Source: Halomicrobium salinisoli
Lineage (GTDB): Archaea; Halobacteriota; Halobacteria; Halobacteriales; Haloarculaceae
NCBI RefSeq assembly: GCF_020405185.1
Contig: NZ_CP084463.1
Location: forward strand, 1-64,000
Length of the DNA stretch: 64,000 bases
Direction: 5' to 3'
Each line of letters begins with the position of its first letter. The stretch's first letter is position 1. Below the pieces are notes generated by a model, which worked only from the letters and a program-made list of their open reading frames with translations, ran no database searches and had not been told where the DNA came from. Below are positions 42,387 through 50,339 of the stretch, piece after piece. The translations under genes and the position numbers were made by a program.

Positions 42387-42569
42387 ATGTCAGCCGCGTC
42401 TGAGGACGACTCCGGGCTCCGGACGGTCACGCCGCTGAGCGACATGCATCTGGACAGCCAGATGGGCGCATTCGGCTACATCATGGCCGGACTGCTGGCC
42501 ATCGTCCTGCTGCCCCTGCTGCCCGTCGCCATCCTGGTCTGGATCGTCGTCCGCCTCATCGGTAGCTAG
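42387..42569 (+). CDS. Small single-TM protein
   Basis: A 60-residue protein with a polar N-terminal 25 residues and a long hydrophobic stretch (FGYIMAGLLAIVLLPLLPVA then ILVWIVVRLIGS). No family is recognised. TTTAAAG at 42355-42361 is centred 29 bp before the ATG, so it has its own leaderless promoter. Its stop overlaps that of the convergent dehydrogenase gene. Confidence 0.65.
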   Translation: MSAASEDDSGLRTVTPLSDMHLDSQMGAFGYIMAGLLAIVLLPLLPVAILVWIVVRLIGS

Positions 42570-43561
42570 CGGCCGGTCCCGACCAGGCCGAACTGCGTCC
42601 CGTCGCCGGCCTCGCTGGCGCGCTCGTAGGCGACGTGCGCGGCGGCGACGTCCTGGACGGCCAGCCCCGTCGAGTCGAAGACGGTGACGCCGTCCCCGGC
42701 GGTCCGGCCCTCGGCCTGTCCAGCGACGACCGCGCCGAGTTCGGCGTGGATGTCTCCCTCCCCGAGCACGCCCTCGCTCCAGGGCACGTTGATCTCTCCG
42801 GAGTGGGTGCACTGCTCGTAGTCGTCGATGACGATCTTCGCGTCCGCGAGCACGTCGTCCGCGATCTCGTGTTTCCCGGGCGCGTCGGCGCCGACGGCGT
42901 TGACGTGCGTGCGCTCGCCGACCGCCTCGACGATGGGCTCCCGCACGGGCGTCACGGTCGAGAGGACGTCGCAGGCGGCGGCCTCGTCGATCGACCCGGC
43001 GCGGACGTCGAACCGGTCGGAGAAGTGGTCGACGAACGCCTGCGCCGCTTCCTCCCGCTGGTCGGCCACCACGACCTCCTCGATCGACCGCACGTGGGAC
43101 ACCGCCTCCAGTTGCGTGTACGCCTGGTCGCCCGCGCCGACCAGCCCCATCGACGTCGCGTCGTCGACGGCGAGGTGGTCGGTGGCGACCGCCGACGCGG
43201 CGCCGGTGCGTTTCCGCGTCAGGAGCGTCCCGTCCATCACCGCCAGCGGGAAGCCGGTCTCCGGATCCGAGTAGATCACCGTCCCCAGCACGGTCGGCAG
43301 GTCGTGGTCCGCGGGGTTGTTCGGGTGGACGTTGACCCACTTGACCGCCGCCGCGTCCCAGCCGGCCGCCTCGTGGGCGTCGACGTAGGCCGGCATCGAC
43401 CGGAAGTCGCCCTCGTACTCCGGGAGGTCGACGTAGGACTTCGCGGGCATCACCGTCTCGCCGCGGGCGTCGGCCCCGAAGGCCGCCGCCACCGCCTCGA
43501 CGACGTCCCCGAGCGGCGTGTGCTCGTCGACCGCCTCGGGTCCGAGAAGGAGCGTCTGCAT
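42566..43561 (-). CDS. Ornithine cyclodeaminase / alanine dehydrogenase family protein
   Basis: A 331-residue NAD(P)-dependent enzyme of the mu-crystallin/ornithine cyclodeaminase family, which includes archaeal alanine dehydrogenase. The substrate region shows VMPAKSYVDLPEY, the active-site Lys in AAAVKWVNVHPNN, PLAVMDGTLLTRKRTGAASAV, and the Rossmann loop MGLVGAGDQAYTQLEAV. It is most like archaeal alanine dehydrogenases and other imine reductases; the exact amino acid is uncertain. The ATG at 43559-43561 is used. No biosynthetic partner genes lie adjacent. Confidence 0.85.
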   Translation of the reverse strand: MQTLLLGPEAVDEHTPLGDVVEAVAAAFGADARGETVMPAKSYVDLPEYEGDFRSMPAYVDAHEAAGWDAAAVKWVNVHPNNPADHDLPTVLGTVIYSDPETGFPLAVMDGTLLTRKRTGAASAVATDHLAVDDATSMGLVGAGDQAYTQLEAVSHVRSIEEVVVADQREEAAQAFVDHFSDRFDVRAGSIDEAAACDVLSTVTPVREPIVEAVGERTHVNAVGADAPGKHEIADDVLADAKIVIDDYEQCTHSGEINVPWSEGVLGEGDIHAELGAVVAGQAEGRTAGDGVTVFDSTGLAVQDVAAAHVAYERASEAGDGTQFGLVGTGR

Positions 43562-43682
43562 GACCGATGCTTCGCGGCGCCGACACTTATATACTGTCGC
43601 CGGTGAGGACCGCTCCCGGCCGTTCGTATCTGGAAACTACGACTAACGTGGCACGGTCCGAATCGCCTGCTAGGTGGTGTCA

Positions 43683-44198
43683 ATGTACACGATACTCATG
43701 CCGGTCGACGCCGACGAGACGCGGGCCCTCGCGCAGGCCGAGACCGTCCGGGAGCTACCGGGGATCGAGTCGGCGACCGTCCACGTCATGCACGTGTTCG
43801 GCAGCCAGGACCGCGCCGAGTCGACATCGCCGCGACAGCTCGACTCCGGGCGGACCGTCTCGGAGCGGCTTCAGGACGACGGCGTCCGCGTCGAGACCCT
43901 CAGCCGCTACGGCGATCCATCGGAGGAGATTCTCAGGGCCGCCGACGAGATCGACGCTGACATGATCGTCCTCGGCGGGCGCAAGCGCTCGCCGCTCGGC
44001 TCGGTCCTGTTCGGCAGCGTCAGCCAGGAGGTCACGCTCGACGCCAGCCGCCCGGTCACCATCACCGGCGGCCTCGAGGACCAGGGCCGCGCGACGCACC
44101 GCTGTCCGGACTGCGGCGAGGAGTACTACGCCGTCCCGGGCAGCGATATCGGGAAGTGCCGGGCCTGCGGCGGCTCGAAGGTCGAGCCCGTGGCGTAA
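43683..44198 (+). CDS. Universal stress protein with C-terminal zinc ribbon
   Basis: A 171-residue protein. Residues 1-130 form a UspA domain: MYTILMPVDADETRALAQAE, VHVMHVFG, and the nucleotide-binding loop LGGRKRSPLGSVLFGSVSQ (G-x-x-G-x(9)-G/S/T type). A zinc ribbon follows, HRCPDCGEEYY and GKCRACGGSK, two C-x-x-C pairs 16 residues apart. The fusion suggests an ATP-sensing module tethered to nucleic acid or protein. The ATG at 43683 is preferred to one three codons earlier. Confidence 0.85.
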   Translation: MYTILMPVDADETRALAQAETVRELPGIESATVHVMHVFGSQDRAESTSPRQLDSGRTVSERLQDDGVRVETLSRYGDPSEEILRAADEIDADMIVLGGRKRSPLGSVLFGSVSQEVTLDASRPVTITGGLEDQGRATHRCPDCGEEYYAVPGSDIGKCRACGGSKVEPVA

Positions 44199-44268
44199 CT
44201 ACGGGAGTTTCGGTAGTAGCGCGAAAACAATAGACGACCACAAAACCGGGAGATCGGCGGTGTGGGCA

Positions 44269-44413
44269 AGCATCCGCGCGAGCGAAGCGAGCGCGGTTCA
44301 CCGAGCGCGCCTCCGGCGCGCTCGGCCTTTTTTCGCCCACGTTTTTCCAAGGAGTGGTGCCCGCAGCGCGCTCGGAGAGCGCGCGAGGACACCCGACGCC
44401 GGAAAAAGGTGGT
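44269..44413 (-). repeat. Family B three-hairpin element, copy 1 (after thermosome)
   Basis: Read on the minus strand it starts ACCACCTTTTT one base after the thermosome stop codon. Hairpin 1 has the inner stem GCGCGCTC/GAGCGCGC within GGTGTCCTCGC/GCGGGCACC. The core AAAAACGTGGGCGAAAAA comes next, then a CGAGCGCGCC/GGCGCGCTCG hairpin, TGAACCG, a CGCTCGC-type hairpin and the end CGGATGCT. The oligo-T start may terminate transcription. Confidence 0.88.
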
Positions 44414-44414
44414 C

Positions 44415-46094
44415 TTACATCATGCCGCCCATGCCACCGCCCATGCCGCCCATACCGCCGGGGGCGCCACCGGGGCCGCCGGCGCCGCCCTCGTCGTCGC
44501 CGCCGGTCGAGAGGTCGCCGGCGGAGATGATGTCGTCGATTTTGAGGACGAGGTTCGCGGCCTCGGCAGCGGAGGAGACGGCCTGGGTCTTGGCGTGGGC
44601 CGGCTCGACGACGCCCTCGTCGAGCGTGTCGACGACGTCGCCGGAGAAGACGTCCAGGCCGGCGGAGACGTCGCCGCCCTCGTGGGCGGCCCGCAGGTCC
44701 ACCAGCGAGTCGATGGAGTCGAGGCCGGCGTTCTCGGCCAGCGTGCGCGGGATGAGCTCCAGCGCGTCGGCGAAGGCCTCGACGGCCAGCTGCTCGCGGC
44801 CCTCGACGCCGTCGGCGTAGTCGCGCAGGCGGGAGGCCAGCTCGACCTCGGGGGCGCCGCCGCCACCGAGGACGCGGCCGTCGGAGACGGTGGAGGCGAC
44901 GACGTCCAGCGCGTCCTGGACGCCGCGCTCCAGCTCGTCGACGACGTGGTCGGTGGAGGCGCGCAGCAGGAGCGTCACGCCGTGGGTCTCGTCACCGGTG
45001 CCCTCGACGTAGAACAGGCCGCCGGCCTCGTCCCGGGTGATCGAGCCGCGGCCGAGGTCGCCCTCGGTGGCGGACTCGATGTCGGAGACGATGTTGGCGC
45101 CGAGCACCTCGCGGAGGAACTCGATGTCGGACTTCTTGGTCCGCTCGACCGCAAGGATGCCCTGCTTGGCGAAGTAGTGCTGGGCCATGTCGTCGATGCC
45201 CTTCTGGCAGAAGACGACGTCGGCGCCCGTCGCGGCGATGGCGTCGACGAGCTCCTCGAGCTGCTCTTCCTCCTTGTCGAGGAAGTTCTGGAGCTGGCTC
45301 GGGTCGTCGACGGTGAGTTGGGCGTCGACCTCGGTCTCGTCGAGCTCGATGGCGACGTCGGTCAGGAAGACGTCGGCGTCGTCGAAGTCGGTCTCCATCT
45401 CCTCGTGGACGGGGTCCTTGTCCACGATGGCGCCCTCGACGAGTTCGGACTCGTCGGCGGCGCGGCCGGTCTGGGTCTCGATGTTGAGGAACTCGAGGTC
45501 GGCGACGACGGAGCCGTCCTGGGCTTGGACCGTGACGGCGTTGACGGCGTCGACGACGAGCTGAGCGAGCAGCTCCTTGTTGACCTCGGTGCCCTTGCCG
45601 GTCATGGAGGTCTCGGCGACGCGGCGCAGCAGGTCCTCGTCTTCGGGCTCGACGTCGGTGGCGAAGTCGTCGATCTCCTGCTTGGCCTGGGTCGCGGCCA
45701 GGTTGAAGCCCTTGATGATCGCCGTCGGATGGATGTCCTGGTCGATCAGCTCCTCGGCGTTCTTCAGGAGCTCGCCAGCGATGGCGACGGCGGTGGTCGT
45801 CCCGTCGCCGGCCTCGTCCTCCTGGGTCTCGGCGACTTCGACGATCATCTCCGCCGTCGGGTTGTCGATGTCCATCTCCGTGAGGATGGTGACGCCGTCG
45901 TTCGTGACGGTGACGTCACCGAGCGAGGAGACGAGCATCTTGTCCATGCCCTTCGGGCCGAGCGTCGAGCGTACCGACTCGGCCACCGCCCGCGCGGCGG
46001 AGATGTTGTGGGCCTGTGCGTCCTTGTCCTGCATCCGCTGGGAGTCTTCCCCCAGAATGATCATGGGCTGGCCGCCCATCTGGCGCTGGCTCAT
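44415..46094 (-). CDS. ths: Thermosome (group II chaperonin) subunit
   Basis: A 559-residue archaeal chaperonin subunit that folds proteins in an ATP-driven, double-ring chamber with a built-in lid. It shows VRSTLGPKGMDKMLVSSLGDVTVTNDG in two adjoining segments, the catalytic GDGTTTAVAIAG loop and GGGGAPEVELASRL in the equatorial domain. It ends with a Gly/Met-rich tail (GGMGGMGGGMGGMM), typical of GroEL and thermosome subunits. The ATG at 46092-46094 is chosen because the in-frame leader is unlike the family. Haloarchaea have two or three paralogues; which one this is cannot be stated. Confidence 0.97.
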   Translation of the reverse strand: MSQRQMGGQPMIILGEDSQRMQDKDAQAHNISAARAVAESVRSTLGPKGMDKMLVSSLGDVTVTNDGVTILTEMDIDNPTAEMIVEVAETQEDEAGDGTTTAVAIAGELLKNAEELIDQDIHPTAIIKGFNLAATQAKQEIDDFATDVEPEDEDLLRRVAETSMTGKGTEVNKELLAQLVVDAVNAVTVQAQDGSVVADLEFLNIETQTGRAADESELVEGAIVDKDPVHEEMETDFDDADVFLTDVAIELDETEVDAQLTVDDPSQLQNFLDKEEEQLEELVDAIAATGADVVFCQKGIDDMAQHYFAKQGILAVERTKKSDIEFLREVLGANIVSDIESATEGDLGRGSITRDEAGGLFYVEGTGDETHGVTLLLRASTDHVVDELERGVQDALDVVASTVSDGRVLGGGGAPEVELASRLRDYADGVEGREQLAVEAFADALELIPRTLAENAGLDSIDSLVDLRAAHEGGDVSAGLDVFSGDVVDTLDEGVVEPAHAKTQAVSSAAEAANLVLKIDDIISAGDLSTGGDDEGGAGGPGGAPGGMGGMGGGMGGMM

Positions 46095-46121
46095 AGTCGT
46101 CCGAAAGTATGAATACGATTC

Positions 46122-46130
46122 TATATAAAA
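46122..46130 (-). promoter_or_regulatory. TATA box of the thermosome gene
   Basis: Minus-strand TTTTATATA centred about 32 bp before the thermosome ATG, flanked by a purine-rich upstream segment. It is a strong archaeal TATA element consistent with high, heat-inducible expression. Confidence 0.75.
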
Positions 46131-46268
46131 GTAGGTGGTCCGGGTGACGAACCCGCGACTCCCGCCGAGCGCCATCCGCCGACTAATCGCCCTACGAAAC
46201 GCGTTCCGCCGATATACCGTGCCAACAACTGGCACGGTCTGAATCGGGCACCGGGTTGGTTTTATATA

Positions 46269-46661
46269 CTAATCCGCGGGTTCCTTCCAGTTGACTACGA
46301 CGGTCCCGACGACGAAACTGTCCCCCGAGTCCCGGTCCCGGCGGAACTGCAGGGTGTTCTTGCCCTCCTCGAGGCTCGCCCCCGTGACGGTGTCCATCCA
46401 GTACTGCCAGCCGTCGCTCTCGGGGACGTCGAAGCCGGTCAGCGAGTCGCCGTTGATCAGCAGCTCGTGGTCGTAGCTGCCGGCCTCGTAGACCTGCATC
46501 TCGACGTAGGCGTCCTGTGCGTCGCCGGTGGGCACCTCGAAGATCCCCTGCTCGGTGCGGTCGCCGGCGAACGACGCCCACGGGACGTCGAGGGCCTCCC
46601 GGTCGGGGCCGAGGTGCTCCTGAAACGGGACCAGCGCGTAGTTGGCGCGGTGCGTCGCCAT
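46269..46661 (-). CDS. Conserved haloarchaeal beta-rich protein (DUF7383-like)
   Basis: A 130-residue protein rich in beta-strand-forming stretches: MATHRANYALVPFQEHLGPD, WASFAGDRTEQGIFEVP, AYVEMQVYEAGSYDHELLIN, and FVVGTVVVNWKEPAD at the end. I recall it as family DUF7383; the function is unknown. A GATATATG box about 30 bp before the ATG (46687-46694, minus strand) gives a leaderless promoter. Confidence 0.68.
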   Translation of the reverse strand: MATHRANYALVPFQEHLGPDREALDVPWASFAGDRTEQGIFEVPTGDAQDAYVEMQVYEAGSYDHELLINGDSLTGFDVPESDGWQYWMDTVTGASLEEGKNTLQFRRDRDSGDSFVVGTVVVNWKEPAD

Positions 46662-46731
46662 ACCCCATGCGTCGGACGGACAACACATATATCTCGCCAC
46701 CGCCGACGGCTCTCGGGGCCCGAGCCGCGCC

Positions 46732-46923
46732 TCACTGGATCCGGTACACTGCGATCGCGTCGGATCCGCACGACGGACAGTAGGCGAAGTGAGACGAATG
46801 CGGTTCTCCGCAGTGGTGACACTCGACAGCCGAGTCCTCCAGCGTCTTCCCGCAGCGGCGACACTCGACGACGGTGTCGTCGCGACGTCGGGTCCCGAGC
46901 AACAACCGGACTAGCGCCTGCAT
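46732..46923 (-). CDS. Small double zinc-ribbon protein
   Basis: A 63-residue protein with three C-x-x-C pairs: ECRRCGK, ECHHCGE and YCPSCGS, after a short hydrophobic/basic N terminus (MQALVRLLLGTRRRDD). It probably holds zinc in one or two ribbons and may bind nucleic acid or act as an adaptor. The ATG at 46921-46923 is preferred because the longer frame adds an unrelated stretch. Function unknown. Confidence 0.72.
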   Translation of the reverse strand: MQALVRLLLGTRRRDDTVVECRRCGKTLEDSAVECHHCGEPHSSHFAYCPSCGSDAIAVYRIQ

Positions 46924-47164
46924 GCCTCCCGGTCCACCGATCACTAGGTTAGGCCCCGTGGTTTCGACGAGTGCGTGGCTCGGTAATGGCCGCCAGAGCG
47001 ATTCAAGCCAGATTCCAAGGCGAACGTTCTGGTAACTACACCGCAAGCAACTCGGTTTCACCTCCAGACAGAGTCGACGTTACCCAACTGATACCTCCGG
47101 GACGTCGGCGTCGGGCGACGACCGCGGACCGAAGCCGGGATCGACTATGGCCTCGGAACGCCGG

Positions 47165-47395
47165 TCACTCCGCCGGCTCGACGCTGGCCGAGGTCGTGTC
47201 GATCCCCAGCGCGGCGTTACAGCCGCAGAACCCCGTGCGCGCGTTGAACAGTAATCCCGCGCCGGCGACGGCCAGCGTCGCGGCCGTCGTCGTCCGATCG
47301 TCCCGGACGGCGCTGATCGCCCCGGCGATCAACCACACGCCGAGCACGCCCCTGACGATTCGATCCAGCCGACCGAGGTTGCGCTGTAGCTCCAT
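47165..47395 (-). CDS. DUF2892 (YgaP-like) inner-membrane protein
   Basis: A 76-residue protein matching the DUF2892 layout: NLGRLDRIVRGVLGVWLIAGAIS opening into a first helix, then TTAATLAVAGAGLLFNARTGFCGCNAALG, where the conserved C-x-C/Cys-rich turn follows the second helix. The bacterial YgaP membrane domain is similar; the role is unknown. The ATG at 47393-47395 is used. Downstream of its start lies a family B element and a tRNA. Confidence 0.85.
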   Translation of the reverse strand: MELQRNLGRLDRIVRGVLGVWLIAGAISAVRDDRTTTAATLAVAGAGLLFNARTGFCGCNAALGIDTTSASVEPAE

Positions 47396-47501
47396 GCGAC
47401 CTGCTACGCCCACCTGGATCTTAAACGAGGGTGGCGCGACCGCTTCTGGAATCGTTTGTTGACCGCCCTCGCTGGGGGACGGCCAAATCCCAACCACAGC
47501 G

Positions 47502-47644
47502 AGCATCCGGCGGCCGAAGGCCGCCGGTTCACTTCTCGCGAGCGCAGCGAGCGAGAAGAGGTTTTTCGCCCACGTTTTTACGAGGAGTGGTGCCCGCAGC
47601 GAGCCGAAGGCTCGCGAGGACACCCGACGAAGTAAAAAGGTGGT
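47502..47644 (-). repeat. Family B three-hairpin element, copy 2 (after tRNA-Ser)
   Basis: On the minus strand it starts ACCACCTTTTT one base after the tRNA-Ser discriminator base. Hairpin 1 has the inner stem GCGAGCC/GGCTCGC inside GGTGTCCTCGC/GCGGGCACC. The core AAAAACGTGGGCGAAAAA follows, then hairpin 2 CTTCTCGC(TCGC)/GCGAGAAG, GTGAACCG, hairpin 3 GCGGCC/GGCCGC, and the end CGGATGCT. It is a likely tRNA transcript terminator. Confidence 0.9.
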
Positions 47645-47645
47645 A

Positions 47646-47727
47646 CGCCAGGACTGGGATTTGAACCCAGAATCCCGAAAGGGAACACGCTTTCCAGGCG
47701 TGCGCCTTGCCGTTCGGCCATCCTGGC
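47646..47727 (-). tRNA. tRNA-Ser (GGA)
   Basis: An 82-nt cloverleaf on the minus strand: acceptor arm GCCAGGA/TCCTGGC with discriminator G, D arm GCC/GGC, anticodon stem CACGC/GCGTG with loop CTGGAAA (anticodon GGA, reading UCC and UCU), a long variable arm (TTCCC..GGGAT) typical of tRNA-Ser, and T arm CTGGG/CCCAG with TTCAAAT. The CCA end is not encoded. SerS in this window should charge it. Confidence 0.97.
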
Positions 47728-47755
47728 TCGCATTGGTTGGTGCGCGGTCGTTCGA

Positions 47756-47959
47756 TTAAGGGCTTTCGCTTCCGAACAGCCGTGCCCGGGCCACGTGCGT
47801 CAGTCCGGTCGCCCCGGCGCCCACGGCGAGGGCCACGCCGAACATCGCCCAGACGTTCACCGTCGCCTCGGTCAGGAGCTGGTACCCCTGTACGAGCACG
47901 AGGAAGGAGAGCGTCCCGACGAGCCCCCACAGGAGGCTGTCTTTCGTGCGCGGGTCCAT
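47756..47959 (-). CDS. Small two-TM membrane protein
   Basis: A 67-residue protein, MDPRTKDSLLWGLVGTLSFL at the start, with two hydrophobic helices (about 9-29 and 38-57) and a short basic end with LFGSESP. No known domain. It lies immediately upstream of tRNA-Ser on the same strand, 28 bp apart, so its transcript may read into the tRNA or the tRNA may have its own promoter. Confidence 0.62.
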   Translation of the reverse strand: MDPRTKDSLLWGLVGTLSFLVLVQGYQLLTEATVNVWAMFGVALAVGAGATGLTHVARARLFGSESP

Positions 47960-48086
47960 GCGGAGACAACCGGGACGGCGGGGCTTCAGTGCGTCGACAG
48001 TGACCTGGAGTAACGATCGAAACGGTTCACGCACCGATCGCACGACAGCAGTGCGATCGGGCGTGCAGTGACTTTCGATAGCTACT

Positions 48087-48467
48087 CTACTCTCTGGCCG
48101 CCACGGCCTCGATCTCGACGGCGACGCCCTTGGGGAGTTCGTCGACGCCGACGGCGCTGCGGGCCGGCGGCTCCTCGTCGAAGAAGCCCTGGTAGGCGTC
48201 GTTCATCGCGTCGAAGTCGTCGATGTCGTCGAGGAAGACCGTCACCTTCAGCACGTCGTCCATGCCCGCGTCGGCGGCCTCGAGGACGGCTGCGACGTTC
48301 TCCAGGGCCTGCTCGGTCTGGACGTCGACGGGCTCGTCGTCGAGCAGGTCGCCGTCGGGCGTGAGCGGGATCTGTCCCGCCGTGAACACGAGGTCGTCGG
48401 TGGTCGTCGCCTGGCTGTACGCGCCGACCGCGGCGGGCGCGGCGTCGGTGCTGACCGTGCGCTTCAT
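48087..48467 (-). CDS. ridA: RidA-family reactive intermediate deaminase
   Basis: A 126-residue RidA (YjgF/YER057c/UK114) trimeric enzyme that hydrolyses reactive enamine/imine intermediates from PLP enzymes such as threonine deaminase. It shows VGAYSQATTTDDLVFTAGQIP, VTVFLDDIDDFDAMNDAY and PPARSAVGVDELPKGVAVEIE, with the active-site Arg in the ARSAV segment. The ilvA threonine deaminase gene is only about 0.7 kb upstream on the same strand, in keeping with a clean-up role for its products. Confidence 0.92.
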   Translation of the reverse strand: MKRTVSTDAAPAAVGAYSQATTTDDLVFTAGQIPLTPDGDLLDDEPVDVQTEQALENVAAVLEAADAGMDDVLKVTVFLDDIDDFDAMNDAYQGFFDEEPPARSAVGVDELPKGVAVEIEAVAARE

Positions 48468-48562
48468 ACCGGACGGGCGGCGGCCATCCTCTTAAATCGT
48501 CGTCGTGTCCCGCAGGCCAGTCCGGGAGGGCTCCGCGAGGGCCTGCGTCGGTTCGCGACCGG

Positions 48563-49024
48563 TCAGGTGGGGAGATTGGACACCACCGACACGAAGCCGG
48601 CGGCGACGAGGACGACGATACCGCCGGTGACGAGGGCGTACCACGCCGTCGCGAGCGCCAGCACGACGCGGCCGTCCCATCCCTCGCCGGTCGGCGTCCA
48701 GGCGCCGCGTCGCGGCAGGAGGGTCGCGGCGCCGACGGACAGCGCCGCCGGGAGGACGACGTGCGACGCGACGGCCGCGCCCAGGAAGTCGACGATCGAG
48801 CCCGGAGCGTCGGGGCCGGCAGTGAGGAAGCCCGAGAACAGGGCGCCGTACACGCCCGCGTGGAGCGTGACGACGGCGACGCAGACGACCGCGTAGTCGA
48901 CCGCGAGCCAGCCGGTGAGCAGCGAGACCAGCGCGCGGAACCGCTCGGCCGCGAGGAAGGGAAGCATCCCCGGGAGGACGACGCCGAGCAGGAGCACCCA
49001 GAGGAGCGCGAACAGCAGGGACAT
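48563..49024 (-). CDS. Multi-TM membrane protein, function unknown
   Basis: A 153-residue protein with about four or five hydrophobic segments: MSLLFALLWVLLLGVVLPGM at the N terminus, WLAVDYAVVCVAVVTLHAGV, AVASHVVLPAALSVGAATLL, and LALATAWYALVTGGIVVLVA near the end. No recognised family. It lies between ilvA and ridA on the same strand, 103 bp from the ilvA stop, with a duplicated ilvA tail in between. Confidence 0.62.
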   Translation of the reverse strand: MSLLFALLWVLLLGVVLPGMLPFLAAERFRALVSLLTGWLAVDYAVVCVAVVTLHAGVYGALFSGFLTAGPDAPGSIVDFLGAAVASHVVLPAALSVGAATLLPRRGAWTPTGEGWDGRVVLALATAWYALVTGGIVVLVAAGFVSVVSNLPT

Positions 49025-49063
49025 GCCCTGTCGCGCGGATCAGAGCGGCATAGGTCTTGTCCA

Positions 49064-49191
49064 TCAGACGAGCACTTGGCCCTCGTAGCCCTCGGACCGC
49101 AGCGCCTCGAGCAGTCGGTCGACGTGCTCAGACGAGCACCTCGACCTCGTAGCCCTCGGACCGCAGCGCCGCGAGCAGTCTGTCGACGTGC
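49064..49191 (-). repeat. 64-bp tandem duplication of the ilvA 3' end
   Basis: Two abutting 64-bp units, 49064-49127 and 49128-49191, differ at 5 positions. The inner one is the true end of ilvA (coding ...RLLAALRSEGYEVEVLV). The outer one, past the stop codon, still reads HVDRLLEALRSEGYEGQVLV in another frame and ends in its own stop. It is a decayed duplicate of the ACT-domain tail. Confidence 0.9.
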
Positions 49192-50339
49192 TCGGGTCCA
49201 CGCGTCTCCAGGTCGAGGACCACCTCGGCGTCGTCCATCGCCACGTCCCGCGAGGTGCGGTCGTGCTCGATGCCGTAGATGTTGACCTGCTCGGCCGAGA
49301 GGATGCTCACCAGGTCGTCCAGCGTCCCGGGTCGGTCCTCCAGCACCGTGCGGATCTTGAGGTAGCGACCGGTCTCGGCGAGCCCGCGGACGATCACGTT
49401 CGTCAGCGTGTTCAGATCGATGTTGCCCCCCGAGAGCACGGGGACGATCGTCTCGCCGTCCTCGTAGTCGAACTTCCCGGCCAGCAGGGCGGCCAGCGGC
49501 ACGGCGCCGGCCCCCTCGGTGAGCGTCTTGGCCCGCTCCAGCAGGCGGGTCAGCGCGACGGCGATCTCCGAGTCGGAGACGGTCACGACCTCGTCGACGC
49601 GCTCCTCGATGATCCGGAAGGTCTTCTCGCCGATCGTCCGCGTCGCGATGCCGTCGGCGATGGTCTCGACGCGGTCGCGTTCGACGCGCCGGCCCTTCTG
49701 CAGCGACTCGGCGACGCTGGAGGCGCCCTCGGCCTGGACGCCGACGACGCGGATCGACTCGTCGCTCCCCTTCAGGGCGGTGGCGACGCCGCTGATCAGC
49801 CCGCCGCCGCCGATGGGGACGATCACGGTGTCGACCTCCGGCAGGTCCTCGTAGATCTCCAGGCCGATGGTCCCCTGGCCGGCCATCACGTCCCAGTCGT
49901 CGAAGGCGTGGACGTACGTGCGGCCCTGATCGCGCTCGATCTCGTGGGCGCGCTCGGCGGCCGCGTCGTAGTCCCGGCCGTGGAGGACGACGTTCCCGCC
50001 GTAGTTCTCCGTGGCCTGCACCTTCGAGACCGGCGCGTGCTCGGGCATCACGATGGTCGCGTCGACGCCGATCCGGGAGGCCGCCAGCGCCACGCCCTGG
50101 GCGTGGTTGCCGGCGCTCGCCGTGACGACGCCCGCCTCGCGCTCTGCCTCCGAGAGCGCTCCGATTCGGTTGGTCGCGCCGCGGATCTTGAACGAGCCCG
50201 TCCGCTGGAGCTGCTCCAGCTTCAGGTGGACGTCGGCGCCCGTCATCGCCGAGAAGGTGTGGGAGTACTCCTGTGTCGTGTGACGGGCCGTCTCGGCGAC
50301 TCGGTCCCGGGCCGCCACCACGTCCTCGAACGAGAGCAT
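49128..50339 (-). CDS. ilvA: Threonine ammonia-lyase with C-terminal ACT domain
   Basis: A 403-residue PLP enzyme that converts threonine to 2-oxobutanoate, the first step of isoleucine synthesis, or a catabolic equivalent. Lys51 in GSFKIRGATNR is the Schiff-base residue, SAGNHAQGVALAA binds the substrate, and VPIGGGGLISGVA is the phosphate loop. Residues about 325-403 form an ACT domain (LKIRTVLEDRPGTLDDLVSI), which may sense branched-chain amino acids or Thr. The length fits the short, single-ACT form. The ATG at 50337-50339 lies 27 bp after a TATA box. Its 3' end is duplicated downstream. Confidence 0.94.
   Translation of the reverse strand: MLSFEDVVAARDRVAETARHTTQEYSHTFSAMTGADVHLKLEQLQRTGSFKIRGATNRIGALSEAEREAGVVTASAGNHAQGVALAASRIGVDATIVMPEHAPVSKVQATENYGGNVVLHGRDYDAAAERAHEIERDQGRTYVHAFDDWDVMAGQGTIGLEIYEDLPEVDTVIVPIGGGGLISGVATALKGSDESIRVVGVQAEGASSVAESLQKGRRVERDRVETIADGIATRTIGEKTFRIIEERVDEVVTVSDSEIAVALTRLLERAKTLTEGAGAVPLAALLAGKFDYEDGETIVPVLSGGNIDLNTLTNVIVRGLAETGRYLKIRTVLEDRPGTLDDLVSILSAEQVNIYGIEHDRTSRDVAMDDAEVVLDLETRGPEHVDRLLAALRSEGYEVEVLV

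Noticed and set aside
44262..44392. Short open frames running through family B elements, apparently encoding similar Arg/Pro-rich peptides at 44.3, 47.5, 52.4 and 57.0 kb
   Set aside because: The similarity between the peptides is explained by the repeat itself; frames differ and there is no start or promoter logic.
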